A DNA stretch of 64,000 nucleotides from Leptodontidium sp. MPI-SDFR-AT-0119. Taxonomy: Eukaryota; Ascomycota; Leotiomycetes; Helotiales; Leptodontidiaceae. A model generated the notes under the pieces. It was not told the origin of the DNA and ran no database searches. It saw only the letters and a program-made list of their open reading frames with translations. Made by a program: the position numbers and the translations under genes. Of this stretch, positions 47,664 through 58,167 are shown in pieces. Position 1 is the first letter of the stretch. Each line of letters begins with the position of its first letter. The stretch lies in NCBI GenBank assembly GCA_020726505.1, contig JAHLEZ010000005.1:2790001-2854000 (forward strand). The letters run 5' to 3'.

Positions 47664-49747
47664 CTAATTGAGTGGCACAATCGGAATGATGAGGCTAGAT
47701 TCATATTTACCACCAAAATGAATGGTATGTTTCCCCTTGTTCAGATTGTCAGGCTTCGATTTAGTATGGTCTGGAAACTCGATGCACTGATCCAGAGACC
47801 CTTGAGCGCGTAGGATCAAAGATTCACCTGCTTCAAACTGGATACCTAGTGGCCAGAAACCAATCTCGATAGAAACCACAGTGCCCGGAGGCACTTTTTC
47901 CTCTTTGTCATGGGGATGGAAAGGGATAATATCTGATGAGCGCTGGGGATCTTGGGCGCGGTGCGACAAGCGGAGTACGCCAGTTGCGCCAAGATACTGA
48001 AGTTGTTTGTGAGCTAGACGATGAGAATGTCAAAGGGAGAAATGTCATACCTTGATCACGTTGGCGTTCGGAACATCCTCAGTAGATTTAACATCATCTG
48101 GGAGTTCCTCCCATGGAAGATTGATGTGTTCCAGGACTTTGCCGTTCTTGTCCGCCTTGCGGATAGATAAGTAAATATCCATATCATCAGTGTCGGCACA
48201 CGATACCCAGAGCCTCGCTTTAGAGAACCCAATGAGAGTTGTAGTCTCGTCAAAGACCAACTTGAAATCGGCCGACACTGCCCTGAGATCATCCGCTTGA
48301 TATGAAACGGATGATATCTTGTCCACGGGTGCCGTTACCAGGCTAGACTCAGAGAGAAACAGCTTCTTATATTGAGTATTCTTTGGAGGATACTCTGAAA
48401 AGGGTCTGTTGTCAAGAGCTTTCTACAGTGAGTTAGATCGTGCAGCCAGCAGCCTAGTGTTGAGGAAAACAGACCTTGTGGAATGTGAGGACTGAGACTC
48501 GTACAGGCACTGTCTTCTCCCAGTCATTGTTCACGCCATTTAGGTAGCGGTCAAAAAACTTTTGCAGTTCATCGGTGTTATCCGGATGATACAAATCATA
48601 CCACTCTTGGGTTGAGTGTATCCGAAGCCACTTCTTTTGACTGGCAGCGTGCCGGTATCCCTTTACAGTGCCGAATCCATGGATTGCTGAAGAATAACTA
48701 GCCGCGACATACATGGGAATTTTGATGTTGGCGGTTGACAGATTCTTATCTTCCCAGTACGGACTGTACAATGGAGATGTCTGTAGTGCCTTCACAATGT
48801 CTTCTCGGCCCCTGCGTCCTCGGATAGTTTTATTCATAATGAAGTTCAGAAATGGGAGATTAGGGATGCCACCTCGACATGCGATTTCTCGGTACATATC
48901 AGTAAACCCTTCCCACGGGGCAATAGCTTTGAGGGAGGGAGGTTGCTCGAAGGCCGTCGACCACTGGGATGTTGCGAGCCATGAATTTCCTGCCATCCCA
49001 ATTGAACCGTTGCACCAGTCCAGGGCGGCAATAAACTCGACAATTTCATATCCATCACGGCCTAATGATACTTCAACGAAAATCCTTCGCGGTGGCAGCA
49101 ATTTATCTTACCTTGCTGTGATCCTTCAATGTACAAATTGCCGTCGGACTCCCAGGTCCCTCTCAAGTCAACGTTTACAATCGCATATCCTCGCGGAGCC
49201 CATTCGGCCGGATCGAGACTGTAATGGTCAATCAGAGGCTCATAAATACTAGGATGCCTGCTGTTCGTACAATTCAAATTTTTCCAGCCCAGACAACTTG
49301 CTCTCGGGAATGCCAATTCTGTAGGGGCAATTCCCATAGATGTCAAAGCCTAGAGGACATTAGTGTCTCAGCCATTCTGTGAGAGCAAGGCATTTTTACC
49401 GTGCCCCCCTTTGCCATACGGGCTCATTCCCACCAAGGCCGGAATCTTCTCACGAACACCATGTGGTCGCAGAACATCACAATAGATCTGTTTTCACGCA
49501 TTAGTCACCCCGGAACGTGGCAGCCTGGATGTCCTACCTTCGTGCCGTCCTTTAATGTGATTACTATATTCTGGTCATAGATAATGTCGCAAGAAAGAGG
49601 ACGTTTTTTCTCGTTTTTCTGCCATCCCTTTGGCAAGATATCGGTCGATCGAGTCTGCTTTACGTACGCAGGCATTGCGGTAGAGTCCTCTGGGCGGACT
49701 GTGTCCACCAGCGGAACCTCAACCCCAGCGATATTGATGGTTGCCAT
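47664..49747 (-). CDS. CocE/NonD family (S15-type) hydrolase
   Basis: A 591-residue protein in seven exons: 49,538-49,747; 49,400-49,487; 49,271-49,349; 49,112-49,218; 48,475-49,061; 48,051-48,422; 47,664-47,996. The joined frame is continuous. The N-terminal hydrolase domain includes PAEWAPRGYAIVNVDLRGT and the nucleophile elbow GMAGNSWLA (Ser near residue 187). A helical insertion follows, then HSTQEWYDLYHPD and FFDRYLNG. The C-terminal beta-sandwich domain (after about residue 357) contains FSKARLWVSCADTDDMDIY and GTVVSIEIGFWPLG. Bacterial relatives are cocaine esterase and acylases; fungal members are uncharacterised and probably cleave esters or amides. It is divergent from the BBE-like oxidase. 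Confidence 0.92.
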
Positions 49748-50323
49748 GATGATGTTCTGAAAGATATCAAGCAAAGATTTGTGGCCGGTATGAGAGAGCA
49801 GACGAGAATCAACGGATAGAACAGTGTAGAGTGAGAGTCGCAAGTTGAAGGCGACAGGCACCTTAGTACCTTGAGCAGGTGGCCAGCCCAATATGGTTTT
49901 AACAGTTGAGCACAGTGCGGGTGGCTCGCGAAACACAGGGTGGCCACCGAAGGCAACGGGTCAAGGGTGGCTCTCCAAAGCAAATGGGCCGGCTACCTTG
50001 ATCGGCAAACTTTATTTCGACCCCCGAAATGTTCGGAAATTCCGCACTTCACATTGTCCTTCCGTGAGCGAGGGCTAGTACCCCTCACTGCTTAGCCACC
50101 TCACTTATCCTAGTGATTAATATTTTCCTTCTGTATCCATGACAAGTTGTACGACTTATCGGACGACTTGTTTACTTCCTAGTTGAGAATCGTGAAACTG
50201 TTCGACTTTCTATTAATTCCCAGCTGTGTCTCGTGGGAAAGACTCTTGAGGTCAACATCTCTCCTTGCCTCTATCGCTGCCATATCACGCGAGATCCAAT
50301 CATATTCATCAACGGCAGAAACA
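49748..50323. promoter_or_regulatory. Divergent promoter, CocE/NonD hydrolase / BBE-like oxidase
   Basis: 576 bp between divergent start codons, suggesting co-regulation. The frame of the oxidase stays open upstream but has no in-frame ATG before 50,324. Confidence 0.5.
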
Positions 50324-51846
50324 ATGGGCCGAACAGTAACCTCCAAAGACATCGACGAGCTCCGCTCTCTCCTCAGCGGTACTAATGCGAAGCTTCTCAC
50401 TCCGACTGAGAAGGGTTACGATAAAGCCATCGAACGATGGTCCAAAGCAGCTGAAAAGCCGGCCGGCATAGTCGTTGTTCCAACAGATGCCTCCCAGATT
50501 TCCACAGTCGTTAAATTTGCAGCGGCCAAGAAACTTGACCTTGCTGTCCGCGGCGGTGGCCATTCTACAGCAGGCTCAAGCAGCACTGACGGCGGTATCC
50601 TCATCGACCTGAGCAGCATACGACATATCATTGTGGACCCCGTCACTAAAACGGTCAAAGTCGGCGGCGGCGCAAATTGGGGCGAGGTCGACGCTGGACT
50701 CGCGAAGTACGGTCTCGCAACTGTCGGAGGAACGATATCAGACACCGGAGTTGGCGGCTTGACCCTCGGAGGCGGATATGGCTGGCTATCCGGCAAGTAT
50801 GGACTCACAATCGACAACCTCATCAGCACCACTGTTGTCGTTGCGAGTGGTGACATCCTCAAAGCTTCCAAAGATCAAACCCCCGACTTGTTCTGGGCCA
50901 TGCGAGGCGCGGGCCATAACTTTGGCGTCGTGACGGAGTTTGAGTTTCAGGCGTTCGAGCAGGGCGACATGTGGGCTGGGGTGATGGCCTTCAAACCTGC
51001 CCCTCCCGTCGTAGCACAAGTCGTGGCCGTTGTTAACGACCTCTTTGTCGGGCCAAAGGACGGCAAGGGAACAACTAAGCTCGCAGGCCAAGGTATGGGT
51101 GCTCTTGTTCTCACACGTCCACCTGGCGCTGGTGGCAAAGTGGTCATCGCGGTGGCCATCATTTTCAACGGCACTGAGGAGGAAGGAAAGAAGGCATTCA
51201 AGGCTCTGCTCGACATTGGCCCCATCAACTCCACCATGAAGATGGTCCCCTATCACATCGCGAACCAAACGCTCCATGGTCCCCATGGTTTCCGCGTCAG
51301 CATGAAAGGAGCTGTGTTTTCTCTGCCCCTGCAACCTGAATTCGTGCAAGAGGTCCTTGGCGAGTACATGAAGCTCACTGACCCGGACCTGGCTGGGACG
51401 ATGATCATATACGAGCTGTACGATCCCTATGTCGTGAATACTCGGGCGAGTAATCAGGATACGAGCTTTGCCAACAGAGGGTGGCACATGAACGCCATGG
51501 TTACGCCCTACTGGACCAAACCGGAAAATGATGCGTTGGGCAGGCAGTGGGCGAGGGACACCTCGGCCATCTTTGACAAGTGGTTTGCGAAGTCGGGCCA
51601 AGCGCAACGAGCGGGCGACTATGGAACGGTGCTAGCATATGGCAATTATGACCGTAAGTTATTTCGTCTCTTTCCATATCCTTGCGAGAATGTCTTCCAC
51701 ATGCTAACTTGCACGTGGCAGATTACGACGGGAAGAAATCCCAAGATCTCTTTGGATTGAACTACCCACGGCTTCAGAGCCTGAAGGCTAAGTATGATCC
51801 GGGGAATTTGTTCAACAAGCAATTTGCAGTGACTCCGCAACTCTAA
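50324..51846 (+). CDS. BBE-like FAD-linked oxidase
   Basis: A 484-residue oxidase of the berberine-bridge-enzyme-like group in two exons (50,324-51,653; 51,722-51,846). The PCMH-type FAD domain shows RGGGHSTAGSSSTDGG, whose His is the usual 8-alpha attachment point. GGGYGWLSGKYGLTIDN lacks the Cys that makes the second covalent bond in bicovalent members, so FAD is probably held by one bond. The C-terminal BBE segment is KYDPGNLF. No signal peptide is seen from this start, so it is likely intracellular. Fungal relatives perform oxidative cyclisation, dehydrogenation or alcohol oxidation. Confidence 0.93.
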
Positions 51847-52881
51847 GCCATTTTTTTGCCTTGGGAGCCGTCAGGTATTTCAAGAGACGCTGCGAACCCG
51901 TGTATCGTGCTGAGTTATCTCCACTCTAGTTTAGATCGAATTTATTTGCTAGGGCTTAGATATTATGCGTACATTGTTTGAAGATTGCAAGCTGTTGCAT
52001 TGCCAATTGCCTATGGGGCTTTTACATTTTCCTATCGCCTCTGTCCCGTGTTCAACTGCTTCTGTGTTTTAAGCTATAGCGCAAACATCGTGGTCGACCT
52101 GCAAGTTGAGAGAGCGTTAGATCTACCTAGTTGGAAATGGAGGGAGGAAAGCAGAGGAAGAATCAGATCAAGGGAGGATAGCAAGGTAGTCCTCGGTGTC
52201 ATGTGGCACAATCTACCTCTGGCATTTCATCTCTGGTGTGAGAATGGCTGAAACCCACGGCGAACATCAAAAGGGGTTTCAATCGTAGCAACGACTGTCC
52301 TCTGTATTCTACTTTCGCCTGTTAAAAGAGAGAAAGTAACACCGATTCGTTACTGTCAGCATGCGACAGTTGGCCTGTGACTGTTGGGTCGCATGGTTGA
52401 CTCATTTGAAGTGAGTAAGATCTCTACCTGATTTGTTATCCCCAAGGTTTTACTGCTGCCTATCATTCTGATGCTCTATGTAAGCATTACTGACTGTAGT
52501 CTCAATATGACAACTCAACCCAAATTCATGAATCAACATACGTGCCACAAAGCGCGTCAATAACGCCTACACAACCTGCATTGTCAACAGTCACTATAGA
52601 TAGTGCCCTACAGAACATTGCCAGCTAGATGAAACATCAAATAAATACTCAATATCAGGCGTCTCGAATGTTCTGTTGAATTCAACTGCATTTGTTTCAA
52701 TCCGAGTATTTTTGCACCACCGAATCATGCGAAATTGTATCGGCTTTGCAACCGAGGAAGTTCGGCATCAGCAACACAAAATTATCTCTACTTGAGCGAT
52801 ACAAGCCGTGCAACAATATCTACTTCAGAACCATAAGGATACATCAGCCAGAATGTAACTAGCGCTTTCCATCATGGCTCG
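51847..52881. other. Intergenic
   Basis: About 1 kb between convergent oxidase and dienelactone hydrolase genes. No gene or repeat is recognised. Confidence 0.5.
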
Positions 52882-53870
52882 TTACAACTCTGCTAGCAGG
52901 TAGTGGTCGAACCACGCAACAGCCTGATAGAAAGCCTGCTCCTTCGCGAACTTCTGGACCTTGTCGCTCAAGTCACAACGGACGGCGAAGCCATGCTCGA
53001 CGCCGGAGTAGAAGAAGATCTGCCAGGGCTGGCGGGTCGTTTTAAGGATCTTCTCGGTTTTGTAGCGCCTCTCATCGGGGAAGATGGGGTCCACCTCAGC
53101 GGCAGCGATGGCTAGGGGCCCGCCCAGGTTCGCAAGCTCATCTTCATCCATGAAGCTGGGGTGGGCGACATAGCCGACCTGAATGCCATCCGTGTAGTGG
53201 CGGACGAGGTACTGCCATCATGCGTAAGTGATCAGACTTCCTTTCATTTCACGGGCACAGATTGAGACCTAGATGGTAGATTTACCTTGGCGCCGAAGCA
53301 GTAACCAACAGAGCCAATCTTTTTAATGCCGTACTCCTCCTTCAAGGCCTTGATGGCATCCACGACAATGGGATCAACGGCCTCCTCGGTATGCGGGTTC
53401 TTACCGTTACTGCCATGGGCTAGCCACTCGAAGATGTTGTAGGCCGGGTCGTGGGCTTTCTGCAAAGGAACGGGGTCGCCGTTGAAGGTGTCAATTAGCA
53501 GAGTCAGGTAGCCGTTGGCGGCGAACTCGTCCGCGAGCAGCTTGCTGTTCTGCCAGACACCGATGATGTCCGGCAGGTAAAGGATCGCTACGTCCTTGTG
53601 CGTCTTCTGCGGAGGGGGAGTCGCAAGGTAGGCGTCATACTTTCCGGCGATTCTGATGGATTTGCCTTGAGGGGTGCCTCTGTGAGTGTAACAAGTTGGT
53701 TAGCCAATGTCAGAGAATTGAGACTTGCTCAGTGTAGCTTTCTCCATCGACAGGGAAGCTTGCTCAAGCACTAGAAAGCAGGAGAGCATAGCAAATAACT
53801 TAAAGACAGGGGAGTCTTACGCATGCTTGAAGCCGACGGTGCAGCAAGCTGCAGGGGGATGCGAAGCCAT
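52882..53870 (-). CDS. Dienelactone hydrolase family protein
   Basis: A 257-residue protein in three exons (53,821-53,870; 53,286-53,679; 52,882-53,211) with introns of 141 and 74 bp. The N terminus MASHPPAACCTVGFKHAG is characteristic of fungal AIM2-type hydrolases. The nucleophile elbow is GYCFGAK (Cys), the Asp lies in AAEVDPIFP and the His in GVEHGFAVR. It is a shorter, distinct relative of the gene at 15.1 kb. Likely cytosolic; the family cleaves small lactones or esters. Confidence 0.92.
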
Positions 53871-54777
53871 TGAAGTGCTTTCCTTGACTTGATTTCTGAT
53901 GGCTCGATGGTAGAGGGCTGAAGGTCCAGACAGGAGCATAAGTAGTTAATTCTTGGCCAGAGAAGTTTGGATATCTGGGCGTCTTTAAATGTTGCTGGAT
54001 AAAGGGCAAGAGCCAAGTCAAAGTCCACGTACCACATAACAATCTACCCTATCGAGGCCGTAGAAGCACAACTGGGGCCTACCTGGAACTGGTGATCCTC
54101 TATTCCTACAACACTGTGCATAGACTGCTCCAGTTATCCACGAATACACTTGCTCGGCCTCGCCGAATGTCTAAGCCACCGGATAATAACACGATGATTG
54201 GAATGAATCGGGGTCTCCCCACCCGGCTTCTGTGGGTGCTGAAAATGACATCACATGATTCACACCAACAACAAGCCTCGACTGAGACCAAGACAATAGA
54301 CGAACCTTACAGCGGAGATAACGGGAGTGTATATGTGATTGCTTTTTATCACCGATCCGCAATGTACGCAGGTGGTAACAGATTCGGGTGGGTTACTCAA
54401 TGGGTGGATAGAGATCTGGCCCTTGGGTGGAACGCTAGTAGTATGTGAGACTGCGGGTAGCCACCAGAACTTCACACCAGTAGGCCAAAAACAATAATAA
54501 CCAACATAGAGGTACCATATAGTCGCCTGTGAGTGTGTGGGTCTTCTTCATGCCGTATTCCTGCCGCACCCCGGACTTTCCACTGTACTGTATGGCCACC
54601 GGCTTCAAGTGGAGCTTTATTTTGTATTCGGAAGAGCCACAGCACCCCGACACCGGAAATAGATATGTAGATGCAGACTCAAACTCCTTAATTAGTGATT
54701 CATAATCCCCACAATTTCCCAGTGTCCAACTTACTATCCTACTGTCAGTACTTGGTTCAGGCTATCCTACCAGCATC
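53871..54777. other. Intergenic
   Basis: Divergent spacer between the dienelactone hydrolase and the SDR. A 118-codon frame at 54,092-54,448 has no recognisable features. Confidence 0.5.
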
Positions 54778-55575
54778 ATGTCGTCCCAACAAGCGAATAA
54801 TAATACATCGCTAGCCGGGAAGGTTGCTATCATTTCTGGGTCATCTGCGGGGATAGGGGCTGCAATTGCTCGAGAGTTGTCCAAGCGTGGAGCTACCGTT
54901 GTGATCAACTACCCGTTTCTCAGCGAAAAGGCAGATGCGGACAAAGTGAAGGAAAGCCTGGGTCCGCAGGCTAAAGCAATCACCGTCGAAGCAGACTTAT
55001 CAACAACCCAAGGACCACAAGCACTTGCAGATGCAGCAGCAGCCGCCTTTGGGAAGATTGATATTCTGGTCAACAATGCCGGCATTGTACCTCATATCGC
55101 CTTTGACGAACCCGACGGCGGAAAGGTTGAAGAACTTTGGAACTCAGTCATCAACCTGAACTCGCGAGCCGTCTTCCTCCTCTCGCGAGCAGTCTTGAAA
55201 CACCTCTCGCCCCAAAACTCCCGTATCGTCAATATCGCAAGCAGTGCTTCTCGTACTCCCGTCCCAGGCCAAAGCCTATACGTCGGCTCCAAGGGTTTCG
55301 TTGAAGCTTTAACCAGGGTATTGGCTGTTGAGTTGCCGCGGAAGTACAATTGTACGGTTAACGCAGTCGCTCCTGGACCTGTGGGCACGGAATCATTTTT
55401 GGCTGCGCCTGTAGTCGTTTCGGGTCATTTGAACGGGTTTATCGAGGCTACGCCGGTTGCTGCTCGTGTGGCTAAGCCTGAGGAAGTCGCGTATGTTGTC
55501 GCCACTTTATGTGAGGAGGGAGCCAGCTGGGTAAATGGCGCAACTGTTCCTGTCACAGGTGGCACCGCGTTCTAG
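54778..55575 (+). CDS. Short-chain dehydrogenase/reductase
   Basis: A 265-residue single-exon classical SDR. The NAD(P)-binding motif SGSSAGIG lies near residue 20, NNAG near residue 99, the catalytic Ser in IASSAS, and YVGSK gives the Tyr and Lys. The C terminus VNGATVPVTGGTAF is typical of 3-ketoacyl-ACP reductase-like SDRs. It reduces a ketone or oxidises an alcohol; the substrate is unknown. Confidence 0.94.
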   Translation: MSSQQANNNTSLAGKVAIISGSSAGIGAAIARELSKRGATVVINYPFLSEKADADKVKESLGPQAKAITVEADLSTTQGPQALADAAAAAFGKIDILVNNAGIVPHIAFDEPDGGKVEELWNSVINLNSRAVFLLSRAVLKHLSPQNSRIVNIASSASRTPVPGQSLYVGSKGFVEALTRVLAVELPRKYNCTVNAVAPGPVGTESFLAAPVVVSGHLNGFIEATPVAARVAKPEEVAYVVATLCEEGASWVNGATVPVTGGTAF

Positions 55576-56453
55576 ACTGAGGACATGGGACGAATTTGAT
55601 TAGTTACCATTCACATTTCACATTTCCATGTAATGTACCGTACATACGGAGCATATATGGAGCATGCTCGCGGCAATCTTTGTGATTAGAACACTTCGGT
55701 GGGGTGGATAATACTCAATGCGATCATTGTTGATATCTCTCAAAGCATAATTTCTGATAGCATCTCAGCGCACAAATGCAATTGCGGTCGTCCAGAATTG
55801 GGACTTGCAACTGGAGTCGATATGTGCAAGGGTAAAAAAATTCGGTTCCAAAACAGCTCGGTTCGCGCCACCTTCTGATATTAATTATTTCCCGAGAGGA
55901 TTTTGTTCGTGGCCGAAGTAGTTTTGGTAAGTCCATATATCAGGCCAAATTGAGAATAAGCCGCTGGTCTTGAGTAACCGAGTAGCTTCATCCGGTCCAA
56001 ATAGCTCGGCAAAGGGTTAAAGATCCTCCGATGTGCAGAATCTTGCTTTTCCTTGTCTTGGACTTGAACGCAACACAAAAGAGATCTTTCAAGCCTGAGG
56101 CCGGAACAAGAAAGTCAAGGAGTTGCTTACATATCGCGCAGGATCAGTCGTGCGGGATACTTTAACAGGAGTCGGACGTAGCGAATGAAGAAGCTGGTGC
56201 TCAAAGAAGCTTGTTCGGATTTCCCGAGCCCCGGTTCGAGATTTGGGGAACCCCAGGCTTGGGCTGACCCCACACCGGCTTTTCCGTGCCCCATAGTCCA
56301 AGATGATGATGCCCTGTCCAAGTGTCATTAAAGGGCCTATATCTTCACTTAATCGTGCCGTTCTGGAATTTTCCCTCTGCACACAGCTCTTTTCCCTCAC
56401 ATAATTCCTAGTGTCCTCCGAATAGTTTTCGTAACTTAAAGGGGATTTTCACC
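55576..56453. other. Intergenic
   Basis: Upstream region of the P450. Non-coding and without a recognisable repeat. Confidence 0.5.
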
Positions 56454-58167
56454 ATGCAGCTTCTGATCTTGTCGCTTTTTCCATTTCTGGTTGTTATAGC
56501 ATATGCATTGTGCACACCTTCCAAACCTAAGCTTCCTTCGGGCTCAAAGCTACCTCCCGGCCCTCCAGGTATTTCTCACTCCAGAATGCGAGATATACCG
56601 TGCTAATGGATCCGCAGGCAAGCCATTCGTCGGCAATCTCCCCGATATTCCGCCTGCTCACTCCTGGCTCAAATTCAAAGAATGGGCAGACAAATATGGC
56701 CCCCTCTTCAGACTCAAGCTGATGGGTCGAAACATGATCGTTGTGTCCACGGAGAAGATCGCTAATGACTTGCTACGTGAGAGGGGGACTATATACTCTT
56801 CGAGGGAACAATTACCTATGGCAGCGCAATTGATGTCGCAAAATCTGAGACTTTTGTTCATTCCCTATGGCGGTGGGTAATCGTCAACCGCTATCCATCC
56901 GTCAAAGTATTGAAGCTGAATATCACATTAGATTTGTTCCGTCGACTGCGGAAATTGATGCATGTCTTGACCATGCAGAGCGTAGCTGCGTCTTATGAAC
57001 CAGTGCAAATGCACGAGTCCGAAAGGCTTCTGTACGGTTTTCTCAACGATCCCAGCAAGTATGAAGAGCTGTTCGAACTGTACGCCGGTGGACTTATCAT
57101 GAAAATTGCGTACGATAAAAGCGTCGAGTCGACCAAGGATCCTGATGTAAGGCGGGCATTACAAGTTGTCCATACCGTCGAACGCGTGGCTTCTCCTGGC
57201 GCGTACCTTGTCGACAGTTTCCCCCTTTTGAATTATCTTCCGAAATGGCTTGCACCATTCAAACGAGAAGCAGAAATGCTACATCAGAGAGAAAAATCGT
57301 TTTATCGGGAGCTACTGTACGGAGTCCGAGACAGGATCAGGTCGGAGAAGTGTGGCGACTGCTTTGCCAGGAAATTCTTGGAGAACCAGGATCAATTTGA
57401 TCTATCAGATGATGAGGGAGCATATGCTCTCGGTATATTGTTTGAAGCAGGATCAGGTACCACGGCTGCTGCAATGATGTCCTTCTGCCTGGCCATGTGC
57501 CACTACCCTGACTGGCAAAGCAAGATGCAAAGAGAGGTTGATGAGGTAGTGGGATCTTCGCGAATGCCAACGTTTGATGATATTCCTTCGTTGCCAACCG
57601 TTCGTGCGGTTGCCAAAGAGGCTCTAAGATGGCGGCCTGTCACCGCTGGAGGTATACCTCATGAGCTTAATAAGGATGATGTGTATGAGGGTTTCTTCTT
57701 TCCAGCAGGCACTAACATTTTACCGAATCAATGGTAAGGGCGATTTGCTAAAATTTTGTCGCTTTGTTAACATCAGCAGGGCAATCCATCGGGAAGAAAA
57801 GCTCTACCCAGACCCGGAGACCTTCAATCCCGAACGATGGCTATCTGCAGATTACCCGACATTCCGCGAACCGTTGACCAAATTCCCTAATCTGCAAAAC
57901 TTCTCGGCATTTGGATTTGGTCGTCGTATCTGCCCTGGCATGAATATCGCGGAAAAATCCCTTCACCTCCTCACTGCACGGATGGCATGGGCTTTTACCT
58001 TGAAAAAACGCCCGGGGGTTGAGGTGCCTCTGTATGACTACACGTCTGGCTTCAACGTTCAGCCGAAGCCCTTCGTCTTTGATTCGGAGGTGAGAAGTCC
58101 AGAGAAGAGAGACCTTATACAGAAAAAGTGGAAGGAGAGCATGGGAAGAGGTCCAGTTTCATCATAG
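56454..58167 (+). CDS. Cytochrome P450 monooxygenase
   Basis: A 519-residue P450 in four exons: 56,454-56,568, 56,618-56,872, 56,932-57,733 and 57,780-58,167. The N-terminal membrane anchor MQLLILSLFPFLVVIAYAL is followed by a proline hinge KLPPGPPGKP. The I-helix is LFEAGSGTTAAAM, the ExxR helix KEALRW, and the heme loop FGFGRRICPGMNIA. Length and motifs are complete. It resembles fungal secondary-metabolism P450s of the O-methylsterigmatocystin-oxidoreductase type. Endoplasmic-reticulum bound; it hydroxylates or further oxidises a small molecule. Confidence 0.95.

Noticed and set aside
50786..51607. 273-codon minus-strand frame over the BBE-like oxidase
   Set aside because: It is an antisense shadow of a well-supported gene and has no family motif.
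54092..54448. 118-codon frame upstream of the SDR
   Set aside because: Composition looks random and no domain is visible.
56215..56290. tRNA-like B box (GGTTCGAGA)
   Set aside because: No A box, acceptor stem or cloverleaf can be folded around it. Similar isolated boxes near 16,330 and 44,255 were rejected for the same reason.
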